From positions 1 through 37,999 of the forward strand of contig JAISJO010000045.1 in NCBI GenBank assembly GCA_031261485.1: a stretch of 37,999 nucleotides of DNA, in the 5' to 3' direction. The stretch's first letter is position 1; each line of letters starts with the position of its first letter. Made by a program: the position numbers and the translations under genes. Below the pieces are notes generated by a model that was given only the letters and a program-made list of their open reading frames with translations, was not told the origin of the DNA and did not search any database. Shown piece by piece: positions 25,589 through 33,246 of this stretch. The stretch is from Propionibacteriaceae bacterium. GTDB lineage: Bacteria > Actinomycetota > Actinomycetes > Propionibacteriales > Propionibacteriaceae.

Positions 25589-26959
25589 TTACCCAATCTG
25601 GGGCAGAAGGCTCAGACTTGCCTCAAGGTCCTCATCCGTGGGGATGTAGTCGGTCATCGTGTGGTTGTTGTACTGATCGTAAGCGGCCAGGTCGAAATAC
25701 CCGGTGCCCGTCAGGCCAAACAAGATAACCTTCTCTTCGCCGGTCTCTTTGCAAGCCAGGGCCTCATCGATGGCGCCCTTGATGGCGTGCGCGGATTCGG
25801 GGGCAGGAAGAATCGTCTCCACCTTGGCGAACTTCTTGGCCGCGTCGAACACCGCAGTTTGCTCGTAGGAACGGGCCTCCATCCGGCCATCGTGGTACAA
25901 CTTGGACAAGATGGGGCTCATCCCGTGGTAGCGCAGTCCGCCCGCGTGGTTGGCGCTGGGCTTGAAACCGGAGCCGAGGGTGTACATCTTGGCGAGCGGG
26001 GTCATGTGGCCCGCGTCGGCGAAGTCGTAAGCGTAGCGGCCTCTGGTCAGCGAGGGGCACGAAGCCGGTTCGACGGCGAGGATGCGCGGGTCGGCCTTGC
26101 CTGTCAACTTGTCTTGCATGAAGGGGGCGATGAGCCCGCCAAGGTTCGACCCGCCGCCAGCACAACCAACAATGATATCGGGGTATTCACCGAGTTGCTC
26201 TAAAGCGATCTTCGACTCAAGGCCGATGATGGACTGGTGGAGCAGGACCTGGTTGAGGACGGAGCCGAGGACATAGCGGTAACCAGGGGTGGAGACCGCC
26301 ACCTCGATTGCCTCAGAAATCGCCGTGCCCAGCGAACCGGAGTTGTTGGGGTCGGCGGCGAGGATGCGGCGGCCCACCTCAGTGGTGTCGGAGGGTGAGG
26401 CGAATACTTTCGCGTCGAAGGTCTCCATGACAGCGCGGCGGAAGGGCTTCTGCTCGTAAGACACCTTGACCATGTACACGATGAGCGGCAGTCCGAAATA
26501 CTGTGCGGCTTCGGCCAATGCCGTGCCCCATTGGCCCGCGCCAGTCTCTGTGGAGAGGCCAGTCAGACCCTCAGCCTTGGCGTAATAGGCCTGGGCGACA
26601 GCCGAGTTCAGCTTGTGGGAGCCGGACGTGTTGTTGCCCTCGAACTTGTAATAGATGCGCGCGGGGGTGTCGAGAGCCTTCTCCAAGTCGTAGGCCCGAC
26701 ACAGCGGCGAGGGGCGGTACACCTTGTAGATGTCGAGGACTTCGCCGGGGATGTCGATCCAACGGTCGGTGGCATCCATCTCCTGATGGGCAAGGGCCTT
26801 GGCGAAAATCGGGTAGAGCATTTCCTCCTGGACGATCTGGCCGTCAGGAGTCAGCATCGGATCGGGCTGTTCGGGCATGTCCGCCCGCAGGTTGTACCAG
26901 GCTGTCGGAATCTCGTCTTCACGAAGATACAAACGATGGGGCACTGTTGTGGTGGGCAT
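25589..26959 (-). CDS. trpB: TrpB2-type tryptophan synthase beta chain
   Basis: The start is ATG 26959 (456 residues), with AAGGAGG 6-7 nt ahead; a longer frame to 27157 runs through the attenuator and is not real. It belongs to the TrpB2 (TIGR01415) branch, longer than classical TrpB. The PLP lysine lies in NNTSGSHKLNSA (Lys116). STETGAGQWGTALAEAAQYF and the phosphate cup GCAGGGSNLGG are present. No trpA is adjacent, as usual for TrpB2, which can use free indole and serine. Some workers have proposed other roles for TrpB2, but here a Trp-codon attenuator precedes the gene, so the cell treats it as a tryptophan-biosynthetic gene. Confidence 0.93.
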   Translation of the reverse strand: MPTTTVPHRLYLREDEIPTAWYNLRADMPEQPDPMLTPDGQIVQEEMLYPIFAKALAHQEMDATDRWIDIPGEVLDIYKVYRPSPLCRAYDLEKALDTPARIYYKFEGNNTSGSHKLNSAVAQAYYAKAEGLTGLSTETGAGQWGTALAEAAQYFGLPLIVYMVKVSYEQKPFRRAVMETFDAKVFASPSDTTEVGRRILAADPNNSGSLGTAISEAIEVAVSTPGYRYVLGSVLNQVLLHQSIIGLESKIALEQLGEYPDIIVGCAGGGSNLGGLIAPFMQDKLTGKADPRILAVEPASCPSLTRGRYAYDFADAGHMTPLAKMYTLGSGFKPSANHAGGLRYHGMSPILSKLYHDGRMEARSYEQTAVFDAAKKFAKVETILPAPESAHAIKGAIDEALACKETGEEKVILFGLTGTGYFDLAAYDQYNNHTMTDYIPTDEDLEASLSLLPQIG

Positions 26960-27012
26960 GGAGTCCTCCTTCTGGCCAATCCGGGGAGTTGGCCTGGTTT
27001 CAAGCCGATGCG

Positions 27013-27092
27013 ACAGAAAAACCGCCGAACATCGGCGGTTTCCTTGTTTTTCTTTGCATATGCGCGCGAAAATAGACCGCCTAGAAGGCGGG
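27013..27092 (-). promoter_or_regulatory. Tryptophan attenuator upstream of trpB2
   Basis: On the minus strand, after the tandem Trp codons, four segments can be read. Segment 1 is CCCGCC (27092-27087), segment 2 GGCGGT (27081-27076), segment 3 AACCGCCGA (27040-27032) and segment 4 TCGGCGGTT (27028-27020). Segments 1:2 and 3:4 pair, while 2:3 (GGCGGT with ACCGCC) is the antiterminator. A ribosome stalled at the Trp codons covers segment 1 and frees segment 2 to block the terminator. This is the classical trp attenuation layout. Confidence 0.85.
27016..27041 (-). terminator. Attenuator terminator of trpB2
   Basis: The stem AAACCGCCGA/TCGGCGGTTT has 10 bp and a 3-nt loop, and is followed on the minus strand by TTTTTC. 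It lies 57 nt before the trpB2 ATG, inside the leader. On the plus strand it also has a T-rich tail, but no plus-strand gene ends nearby. Confidence 0.85.
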
Positions 27093-27116
27093 CCACCACG
27101 AGCTTGCGAAATGCAT
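27081..27116 (-). CDS. trpL: trp leader peptide (MHFASSWWPAF)
   Basis: A minus-strand ORF of 11 codons has two adjacent Trp codons (27098-27093) and a TAG stop at 27083-27081. It is too short for routine gene calling. It lies just upstream of the segment 1:2 hairpin and the terminator, exactly where an attenuation leader peptide should be; segment 1 overlaps its last codons. The ATG at 27116 is 6 nt after TAGTGT, the same leaderless spacing as other genes here; a GTG at 27122 in frame would add two residues. Known actinobacterial trp leaders also carry two or three adjacent Trp codons. Confidence 0.85.
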   Translation of the reverse strand: MHFASSWWPAF

Positions 27117-27122
27117 ACCCAC

Positions 27123-27157
27123 ACACTAGCGCATAATGGGAGTACGTGAAACCGCAA
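27123..27157 (-). promoter_or_regulatory. Promoter of the trp leader and trpB2
   Basis: Two readings are possible: TAGTGT (27128-27123) as a -10 placed 6 nt before the leader ATG, or TTGCGG (27157-27152) and TATGCG (27135-27130) 16 bp apart. Either gives a leaderless or near-leaderless leader peptide. Confidence 0.5.
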
Positions 27158-27189
27158 GGAGGTGGTGCGCAGTGTCGAGTGCTATTGCC

Positions 27190-27372
27190 GACAATACTGG
27201 TCGGGGTTGGGGGCCTGCCTCGGTGTCACCCCCAAAATCCTCTGACGCTAGCTTGTCTACCATGGCGCGACTTTCGTCGAGGGGCATCATCCGGTGTTTG
27301 GGGGTCCCCCGACACCGGGCGCGGCCTGCGGAGCGGGACCTGTGACGCAGGGGACTGGGTGGTCGGCATCAG
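27190..27372. repeat. Dispersed repeat of about 175-180 bp, copy 1
   Basis: From about 27190 to 27372 the sequence matches 35939-36190, apart from an 81-bp insertion in the second copy. The blocks ACCCCCAAAATCCTCTGACG and GGCCTGCGGAGCGGGACCTG are identical in both. It contains a strong palindrome, CCGGTGTTTGGGGG-T-CCCCCGACACCGG. It separates the trp leader from the lipoprotein gene and may supply the latter's start codon. Confidence 0.75.
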
Positions 27373-27827
27373 ACGCGGGTCATGTAGACCTGCCACTAAC
27401 CAGGGCCACAGCCGACTCGGGCCCGCAGGAACGCCGAGGGGGCCTTCGCCTAGCTACGCTCAGCATCGTGATGATTCTGGGATTGCTCGGGGGTTGTACA
27501 CCGGCTGAGGCGCAATGTGCTGCTCCGCAGGCTGATATCCCCGCGACAGTGGTCTCAGGGGCAATACTGACCCTGCGGGTCTCCAACCTATGGGAAGACT
27601 GTCACGACACAGGCGAAGGACGAGGTACACCCCTGACCACAGTGGAGATTGAGGCCGTCGTCGCAGGAAATACCGACGATGTCATCGCCACTGCGGGAGC
27701 ACAGGTGGGGGCCGATGCAACTGCGGTCGTGGACTTGTTCATTCCCGCCGATGTGACAGGCGCTCTTGTCATTCGCGTCCAGCCCGGCGCGGTGGTCTTG
27801 GGCACTGTCAGTGTCACGACGCCCTGA
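27342..27827 (+). CDS. Hypothetical lipoprotein, start uncertain
   Basis: The frame encodes a lipoprotein signal (LRLATLSIVMILGLLGGC) followed by about 110 residues rich in beta-strand and Ala/Val/Thr. The body is a likely secreted domain (ATVVSGAILTLRVSNLWEDC; DATAVVDLFIPADVTGALVI). No ordinary start lies just ahead of the signal. I give GTG 27342 (161 residues), with GCGGAGCGGG before it, but both lie inside the dispersed repeat; GTG 27294 is also in frame. The N-terminal 30 or so residues before the signal are unusually long, so repeat insertion may have replaced the original start. I do not recognise the family. Confidence 0.6.
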   Translation: MTQGTGWSASDAGHVDLPLTRATADSGPQERRGGLRLATLSIVMILGLLGGCTPAEAQCAAPQADIPATVVSGAILTLRVSNLWEDCHDTGEGRGTPLTTVEIEAVVAGNTDDVIATAGAQVGADATAVVDLFIPADVTGALVIRVQPGAVVLGTVSVTTP

Positions 27828-27958
27828 CAAGCGCGTCAGATTTCGATATCGAGCGGCGTTGTGCGGCGGGACCATTCAAAGTCCACGAGAGGCAACCAGT
27901 TCAGGTAGTGTTGTACTTCGGCATTCCATCCGGGGATGCCTGACTGAGGAGGACCCTT

Positions 27959-29335
27959 ATGGCCAGCGCTCTTGACAATGTTATTTCCCTTGCGAAGCGG
28001 CGGGGATTTGTTTACCCTTGCGGTGAGATTTATGGCGGCACACGGGCTGCCTGGGATTACGGCCCCTTGGGCGTCGAACTCAAAGAGAATATCAAGAAGC
28101 AATGGTGGCGGTACATGGTCACGTCGCGCTCTGACGTGGTGGGCCTGGATTCATCCGTCATCCTGCCTCGTCAGGTGTGGGTTGCATCCGGGCACGTCGG
28201 GGTTTTCAACGACCCGCTGACCGAGTGCAAGAACTGTCACAACCGCTTCCGCTCCGACACTTTGGAGGAAGAGTTCGAGAATCGCAAGGGCCGCGCGCCC
28301 TCGGGCCTGGACGAGATTCCCTGCCCGAACTGCGGGGTCAAGGGCCAATGGACCGAGCCGCGCGACTTCAACATGATGCTCAAGACGTACCTCGGCCCGA
28401 TTGAGGACGAGTCCGGGCTGCATTACCTGCGTCCCGAAACCGCCCAAGGCATCTTCATCAACTTCGCCAATGTCGTCCAATCCATGCGCATGAAGCCTCC
28501 TTTCGGCATCGGACAGGTCGGCAAGTCGTTCCGCAACGAGATCACGCCCGGCAACTTCATTTTCCGTACCCGAGAGTTCGAACAGATGGAGATGGAGTTC
28601 TTCGTCCAGCCTGGCACCGACGAGGACTGGCATCAGTACTGGATTGATTACCGCACCGATTGGTACGTTGACTTGGGGATTTCTCGGGACAACCTGCGCC
28701 ATTATGAGCATCCCAAGGAGAAGCTGTCCCATTATTCCAAGCGCACAGTGGACATCGAGTACAAGTTCGGTTTCGCTGGGTCGGACTGGGGCGAACTCGA
28801 AGGCATCGCCAACCGTACTGACTTCGACCTGGGCACCCACTCCAAGCATTCTGGCCAGGACCTCATGTACCGCGACCCGGTGACGAACGAGAAGTTCTTC
28901 CCCTATGTCATTGAGCCAGCCGCCGGACTCACCCGGTCACTCATGGCTTTCCTTGTCGAGGGGTACGCCGAGGATGAGGCGCCCAACACGAAGGGCGGGG
29001 TGGATGTGCGTACTGTCTTGCGCCTCGACCCCCGCATCGCACCGGTCAAAGCGGCCGTCCTGCCGCTGTCACGCAACGAGGACCTGTCTCCGAAGGCTCG
29101 TGACTTGGCTGCTCAGCTTCGCAAGTTCTGGAACGTCGACTTCGATGACGCGCAGGCGATTGGCAGGCGTTACCGTCGCCAAGATGAGATTGGCACGCCC
29201 TTCTGCATCACTGTGGATTTCGACACCTTGGAGGACCAGGCGGTCACGATCCGCGAGCGCGACACGATGGCTCAGGAGAGGGTGGCGTTGGACCAGGTGC
29301 AGGCGTACCTCGCCGCGCGCCTCATTGGGTGCTGA
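27959..29335 (+). CDS. glyS: Glycyl-tRNA synthetase, alpha2 type
   Basis: The 458-residue class II synthetase is the dimeric form used by actinobacteria. Motif 2 appears in [20 protein letters not shown] and motif 3 in [16 protein letters not shown]. Cys90, Cys93, Cys122 and Cys125 (CKNC and CPNC) form a likely zinc ribbon. The C-terminal anticodon domain ends at [11 protein letters not shown] 27959 has GAGGAGG ahead. It is followed directly by dusB, whose ATG overlaps the TGA stop by one base. Confidence 0.96.
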   Translation: MASALDNVISLAKRRGFVYPCGEIYGGTRAAWDYGPLGVELKENIKKQWWRYMVTSRSDVVGLDSSVILPRQVWVASGHVGVFNDPLTECKNCHNRFRSDTLEEEFENRKGRAPSGLDEIPCPNCGVKGQWTEPRDFNMMLKTYLGPIEDESGLHYLRPETAQGIFINFANVVQSMRMKPPFGIGQVGKSFRNEITPGNFIFRTREFEQMEMEFFVQPGTDEDWHQYWIDYRTDWYVDLGISRDNLRHYEHPKEKLSHYSKRTVDIEYKFGFAGSDWGELEGIANRTDFDLGTHSKHSGQDLMYRDPVTNEKFFPYVIEPAAGLTRSLMAFLVEGYAEDEAPNTKGGVDVRTVLRLDPRIAPVKAAVLPLSRNEDLSPKARDLAAQLRKFWNVDFDDAQAIGRRYRRQDEIGTPFCITVDFDTLEDQAVTIRERDTMAQERVALDQVQAYLAARLIGC

Positions 29336-30504
29336 TGGCGGAAAGCCCATCTTTAGGGACATTGTCCCTGCCCATTCCGGTATTCCTCGCACCCATGGCG
29401 GGAGTGACCAATTCGGCGTATCGACGGCTGTGCCGTGAACAAGCGGAACTGGGGTCAGGCGGCATCCGCCCGGCAGGGGTCTTCACTTGTGAAATGATCA
29501 CCGCCCGAGGTGTGGCTGAGCGGATCAACAAGACCTTCGCCATGATGGCGCCCGATTCCGGTGACACCATAATGTCCGTACAACTGTACGGAACTGACCC
29601 CGAGACTCTGGCTCGCGCGATTGCGGTTGCGTGCGGTGAGCGAGGGGTAACTCACGTCGATCTCAACTTTGGCTGCCCTGTCCCCAAGGTGACACGAAAA
29701 GGCGGCGGGGGAGTGCTGCCATGGAAGCTGGACCGGTTCGAGGCGATACTGCGTGCTGCGGTCCAGGCGGCCCAGCCCTATGACGTTCCGGTGACCTTCA
29801 AGACTCGCATCGGGCTAGATGATGAACATGTAACAATGTATGACGCTGCCCGTCTCGCTGAAGAATGTGGTATCGCCGCCATTACCCTCCATGCCCGCAC
29901 AGTCGAACAAGCCTATGCAGGCAAGGCGCGATGGGAAGCCATTGCGGCCCTTGTCAACGCAACATCGGTCCCGATTATTGGTAACGGCGACATCTGGGAA
30001 GCTGCCGATGCCCTGCGCATGAGGGAGGAGACCGGATGCGCCGGGGTCGCCATCGGACGAGGGGCTTTGGGGAGACCGTGGCTCTTCCGCGACCTGGCAG
30101 CGGCCATGGTGGGCGGCCAAGCTGGAATCCCCACTTTGCCGACGTGTGGGCAGGTGTGCGCCATGGTGCGTCGCCATGCCGAATTGCTGGTCGAGCACTT
30201 CCACGACGAGCGTCATGCCATGTCTGATTTGCGCAAACACATGGCGTGGTATTTCAAAGGCTTCCATGTCGGAGGCGACCTGCGTCAGCAATTGGGTATG
30301 GTGGCGAGCCTCACCCACTTGGACGACTTGCTCGCCCAACTCGACCCGAATGAGCCTTTCCCGGCCCGCGAACTCCATGCTCCCAGAGGGCGTCAGGGTT
30401 CACCCCGCACCAAAGTGACCATGCCCTATGGCTGGCTTGACTCTCGCACCATGGATGGGCGTGACTTGGGACCGGACGACATGGACGCGGTCTCTGGAGG
30501 CTAG
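29335..30504 (+). CDS. dusB: tRNA-dihydrouridine synthase (DusB type)
   Basis: ATG 29335 (389 residues) overlaps the glyS stop as TGATG; GTG 29329 is an alternative. The FMN-dependent enzyme reduces uridines in the tRNA D-loop. The N-terminal motif is VFLAPMAGVTNSAYRRLC. The catalytic cysteine is in LNFGCPVPKVTRKGGGG (Cys114). FMN-binding FKTRIGLDDEH and GNGDIWEAADAL are present. The first half forms the TIM barrel, and the helical C-terminal domain contains LRKHMAWYFKGF. It is co-transcribed with glyS by translational coupling. Confidence 0.94.
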   Translation: MAESPSLGTLSLPIPVFLAPMAGVTNSAYRRLCREQAELGSGGIRPAGVFTCEMITARGVAERINKTFAMMAPDSGDTIMSVQLYGTDPETLARAIAVACGERGVTHVDLNFGCPVPKVTRKGGGGVLPWKLDRFEAILRAAVQAAQPYDVPVTFKTRIGLDDEHVTMYDAARLAEECGIAAITLHARTVEQAYAGKARWEAIAALVNATSVPIIGNGDIWEAADALRMREETGCAGVAIGRGALGRPWLFRDLAAAMVGGQAGIPTLPTCGQVCAMVRRHAELLVEHFHDERHAMSDLRKHMAWYFKGFHVGGDLRQQLGMVASLTHLDDLLAQLDPNEPFPARELHAPRGRQGSPRTKVTMPYGWLDSRTMDGRDLGPDDMDAVSGG

Positions 30505-30554
30505 CCGTCGTTTCAGCCTAAGGAAATGCCGATGGGCGCGCCTTGGCGGTCCGA

Positions 30555-30560
30555 TAGGCT
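30555..30560 (+). promoter_or_regulatory. -10 box of a leaderless mscL transcript
   Basis: TAGGCT sits 6 nt before the mscL ATG, with no Shine-Dalgarno sequence. It is also the right arm of an inverted repeat, CAGCCTA (30514-30520) with TAGGCTG (30555-30561). Confidence 0.4.
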
Positions 30561-30566
30561 GGAACC

Positions 30567-30926
30567 ATGAAGGGTTTCAAAGATTTCATCATGCGCGGCA
30601 ACCTGATTGAACTGGCTGTCGCATTCATCATGGGCGCGGTCTTCAATACGGTCGTCAAGACATTTACCGATGTCATCATGGGTTTCATCTCGAAGATCAT
30701 CGGCACTGGCCCGAACTTCGACTCGGTGACCATCGTTGGCGTGGCTGTCGGGCCGTTCCTGTCCGCCGCAGTCAACTTCCTCCTTGTCGCACTCGTGGTG
30801 TACTTCCTTATCGTCAAGCCAGTCAACATCTGGCGGGACCGCACAGCCAAGAAGGAAGAGGAGACAACCGATCCCACCGAGTTGGAAGTGCTCACTGAAA
30901 TCCGCGATCTGCTGAAGAAGGATTGA
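30567..30926 (+). CDS. mscL: Large-conductance mechanosensitive channel MscL
   Basis: The 119-residue protein forms a homopentameric channel that opens under osmotic downshock. The N-terminal amphipathic helix and pore helix read MKGFKDFIMRGNLIELAVAF and the second helix is FLLVALVVYFLIVKPVN. A charged C-terminal helix (ELEVLTEIRDLLKKD) completes it. It is a little shorter than the E. coli protein. The dgt GTG follows 7 bp after its stop. A second channel of the MscS type is encoded about 1.3 kb downstream on the other strand. Confidence 0.95.
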   Translation: MKGFKDFIMRGNLIELAVAFIMGAVFNTVVKTFTDVIMGFISKIIGTGPNFDSVTIVGVAVGPFLSAAVNFLLVALVVYFLIVKPVNIWRDRTAKKEEETTDPTELEVLTEIRDLLKKD

Positions 30927-30933
30927 GTTCACT

Positions 30934-32106
30934 GTGTCTGCGGACCACTCTCCAGACGAACCGGCGCATCCCGAGCCCACGGTTGAGTCGACCAACGAGC
31001 CTGTGACCACGAGGACGACCCTGTGGGCCTCCACCATGCAAGGCCATGTTGGCGAGGAGGGAGTACGAGCGCACGCCGACTCCCATGCCGAGATCGCGCC
31101 GGTCCGAGTGGGCCGTGAGGTGAGGGAGTCGGTCGAGGCCGAGACCCTGAGTCCGGGGGCGACACTGGCCCATGGTGGCGGGAATCGCGGCGTTCCTGAG
31201 GAGCCCGACCCCGACCGCACCTGTTTCGAGCGGGACCGGGACCGCATCATCCACTCGACGGCTTTTCGGCGTTTGGCGGGCAAGACGCAGGTCGTCGTGT
31301 ACCCCCGCGATCATCAACGTACACGCCTGACTCACGCCCTCGAAGTCGCACAAGTAGCTACTGCCATTGCGCGGGGGATTGGCGCGAACGCCACTCTGGC
31401 CGAGGCCATGGCGCTCGGGCACGACTGCGGGCACGGTCCTGGAGGGCACGCCTCAGAGGACGCTTTCTCCCCCTTCATTCCTGGCGGATACGACCATGGG
31501 CCATGGGGTGCGGACGTGGTGCTGGCTCCTCTGAACCTGTGCCTGGAAACGTACGACGCCATCCGCAACCACTCGTGGTCGCGCCCCGCTCCGGCCACGC
31601 CCGAGGGCGAGATCGTCTCCTGGGCCGACCGTATCGCCTACTGCTGTCACGACCTGGAGGACGCTCTAGGCGTGGGCATTGTGACTTTGGCTGACATACC
31701 AAGAGAGGTCGCCGAAAGGGCGGGAACGCGCCGGTCTGCCCAGTTGCGCACCTTTATTACCTCTGTCATCGAGTCGACACAGGCAATGGGCCAAGTGTCG
31801 ATGGGAGTAGAGGAAGCCGCCGCTTTGGCCGACCTGCGCCAATTCAATTACGACCGCATCTACATGAGACCCGAGTCCTTGGCCCAGTCCCAAGCGGTCA
31901 TCGAGGTTCTGCAAGCCCTTGTCGAGTGGTACATCGCCCATCCGAGTCTTCTGCCCAGCGAAGATGCGAACAATGGCGGTGATAATGCGCGAAGAGCCGT
32001 CACCTACGTCGCTGGAATGACCGACCGATTCGCCTTCTCACAAGCAGAAAGCCTCATGGATTGGGACATGTCTCGCCTCCCCGTCGGCATGGGCCGTGGT
32101 GTGTGA
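30934..32106 (+). CDS. dgt: Deoxyguanosinetriphosphate triphosphohydrolase-like protein
   Basis: The protein has 390 residues from GTG 30934. It is an HD-domain dNTPase that removes triphosphate from dNTPs. The HD residues appear as TRLTHALEVAQV and ALGHDCGHGPGGH, with a further metal Asp in VSWADRIAYCCHDLEDA. The first 90 or so residues (rich in Glu, Pro and Thr) precede the usual start of homology (RDRDRIIHSTAFRRL); they look disordered and may include non-translated sequence if a later start is used. In many actinobacteria dnaG follows this gene; here the next gene is convergent mscS. Confidence 0.9.
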   Translation: MSADHSPDEPAHPEPTVESTNEPVTTRTTLWASTMQGHVGEEGVRAHADSHAEIAPVRVGREVRESVEAETLSPGATLAHGGGNRGVPEEPDPDRTCFERDRDRIIHSTAFRRLAGKTQVVVYPRDHQRTRLTHALEVAQVATAIARGIGANATLAEAMALGHDCGHGPGGHASEDAFSPFIPGGYDHGPWGADVVLAPLNLCLETYDAIRNHSWSRPAPATPEGEIVSWADRIAYCCHDLEDALGVGIVTLADIPREVAERAGTRRSAQLRTFITSVIESTQAMGQVSMGVEEAAALADLRQFNYDRIYMRPESLAQSQAVIEVLQALVEWYIAHPSLLPSEDANNGGDNARRAVTYVAGMTDRFAFSQAESLMDWDMSRLPVGMGRGV

Positions 32107-32175
32107 CCTGGTCCCACGACTCATCCGCCAGACCGACCCCAGCCATCGCCTCCCCTGAGGAAGTGCGTGTTCGAC

Positions 32176-32202
32176 CGGTGGTTACTGAATCTGCAACCAC
32201 CG
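32176..32202. terminator. Possible bidirectional terminator between dgt and mscS
   Basis: CGGTGGTT (32176-32183) and AACCACCG (32195-32202) form an exact 8-bp stem with an 11-nt loop in the 106-bp space between the convergent genes. There is no T-run on either side, so assignment rests on position and stem alone. Confidence 0.35.
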
Positions 32203-32212
32203 ACGAGGGATA

Positions 32213-33124
32213 CTAGTCGGACGCGAGCGGAGCAAGTGGGGCGATGGACACCGTGGGCGCAATGTTAGGTGCCGGCACTTCGGCTGCGCTGAGAGCCGCC
32301 ATGGCACGTTCACGGATTTCGCGGGCCAATGCGAACTGCTCGTTGGGCGGGGTCTTGATGAGAATGCGCATTGTCAAGGTGGTGGCGGTGATGGACTCGA
32401 CACCCAGGACCTGCGGAGGTTCCAGGAGATGCTCCGCCAAGGCGTCGTCGTTTGAAACTTCATCGACCACCTGAGTCAAGATACTGGACACCAAGGCCAC
32501 GTCCGCGTCGTAGGCCACGGGCACATCGATGAGCCCGGTTGAGTATCCCTGCGACACATTGCCCACGCGCAGAATCTCGCCGTTGCGTATGTACCAAATC
32601 ATGCCGGTGCCATCGCGCAACTTGGTGATCCGCAAGGTGATGTCCTCCACGATGCCTGAGACGTCGCCGATGGTGATTTGGTCACCGACACCGAACTGGT
32701 CCTCCAGAATCATGGAGATGCCGGAGAGGTAGTCCTTGATGAGCGATTGGGCGCCGAAACCCAGGATGACCCCGCCTATGCCCGCAGAGGTGAGAAGCGG
32801 GGCCAGCGGGATGTTGAGGGTGTACAGCACCGTGAGGATTGTCACGATGACAAGCAGAATCGTCCATACCGACTTGAGTAGACGAGCCAGCGCGGCCGCG
32901 TGTACGGCTGCACGCCCGGGGGATGTTCCCGTTGTCTTTCCGAGGGCCTTGGCGGCTCTTTGGGCCAAGGTTCCCTGAGGTTTGTCCGCAAAGGCGCGCA
33001 CACGTCTGATGAAATGGTTGATGATGACGACGACAATGAAATGAGCGAGCAGAGCCCCACCGATCACCACCGCGATGGTGATGAGGGTATCTGGCCATTC
33101 CCAAGTCAGTTCGAGGGTAATCAC
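32213..33124 (-). CDS. mscS: Small-conductance mechanosensitive channel, MscS family
   Basis: The protein has 303 residues from GTG 33124. It has about three membrane segments (DTLITIAVVIGGALLAHFIV; SVWTILLVIVTILTVLYTL), then the pore helix GIGGVILGFGAQSLIKDYLS and the beta domain (DQFGVGDQITIGDVSGIVED). The C-terminal alpha/beta part is complete. It releases solutes at moderate membrane tension and complements MscL. The start has no ribosome site; TAGACT lies 6 nt upstream. Confidence 0.93.
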   Translation of the reverse strand: MITLELTWEWPDTLITIAVVIGGALLAHFIVVVIINHFIRRVRAFADKPQGTLAQRAAKALGKTTGTSPGRAAVHAAALARLLKSVWTILLVIVTILTVLYTLNIPLAPLLTSAGIGGVILGFGAQSLIKDYLSGISMILEDQFGVGDQITIGDVSGIVEDITLRITKLRDGTGMIWYIRNGEILRVGNVSQGYSTGLIDVPVAYDADVALVSSILTQVVDEVSNDDALAEHLLEPPQVLGVESITATTLTMRILIKTPPNEQFALAREIRERAMAALSAAEVPAPNIAPTVSIAPLAPLASD

Positions 33125-33130
33125 AGCATC

Positions 33131-33136
33131 AGTCTA
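33131..33136 (-). promoter_or_regulatory. -10 box of a leaderless mscS transcript
   Basis: TAGACT on the minus strand, then GATGCT, then the GTG start. Confidence 0.45.
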
Positions 33137-33198
33137 GGACGTTGTTGGCTCAGTTGCCCTTGGGTTGCTCACGAATCTCCGTGTGGCCTATGTCGTAG

Positions 33199-33217
33199 TT
33201 CTGCGCAAAGTCGCAGA
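33199..33217. repeat. Degenerate single arm of the palindromic repeat
   Basis: TTCTGCGCAAAGTCGCAGA matches the arm core of the element at 2949-3017 at 18 of 19 positions. The opposite arm is not recognisable. It lies between mscS and the PBP gene. Confidence 0.55.
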
Positions 33218-33246
33218 GTCGCAACTTGCTCACGACCTCCCATACC

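Noticed and set aside
27172-27345. Short plus-strand ORF from GTG 27172 with a good ribosome site
   Set aside because: Nearly all of it is the dispersed repeat and it ends inside it, so it is more likely a leftover of an interrupted gene than a functional one. The ribosome-site match is reported in the findings.
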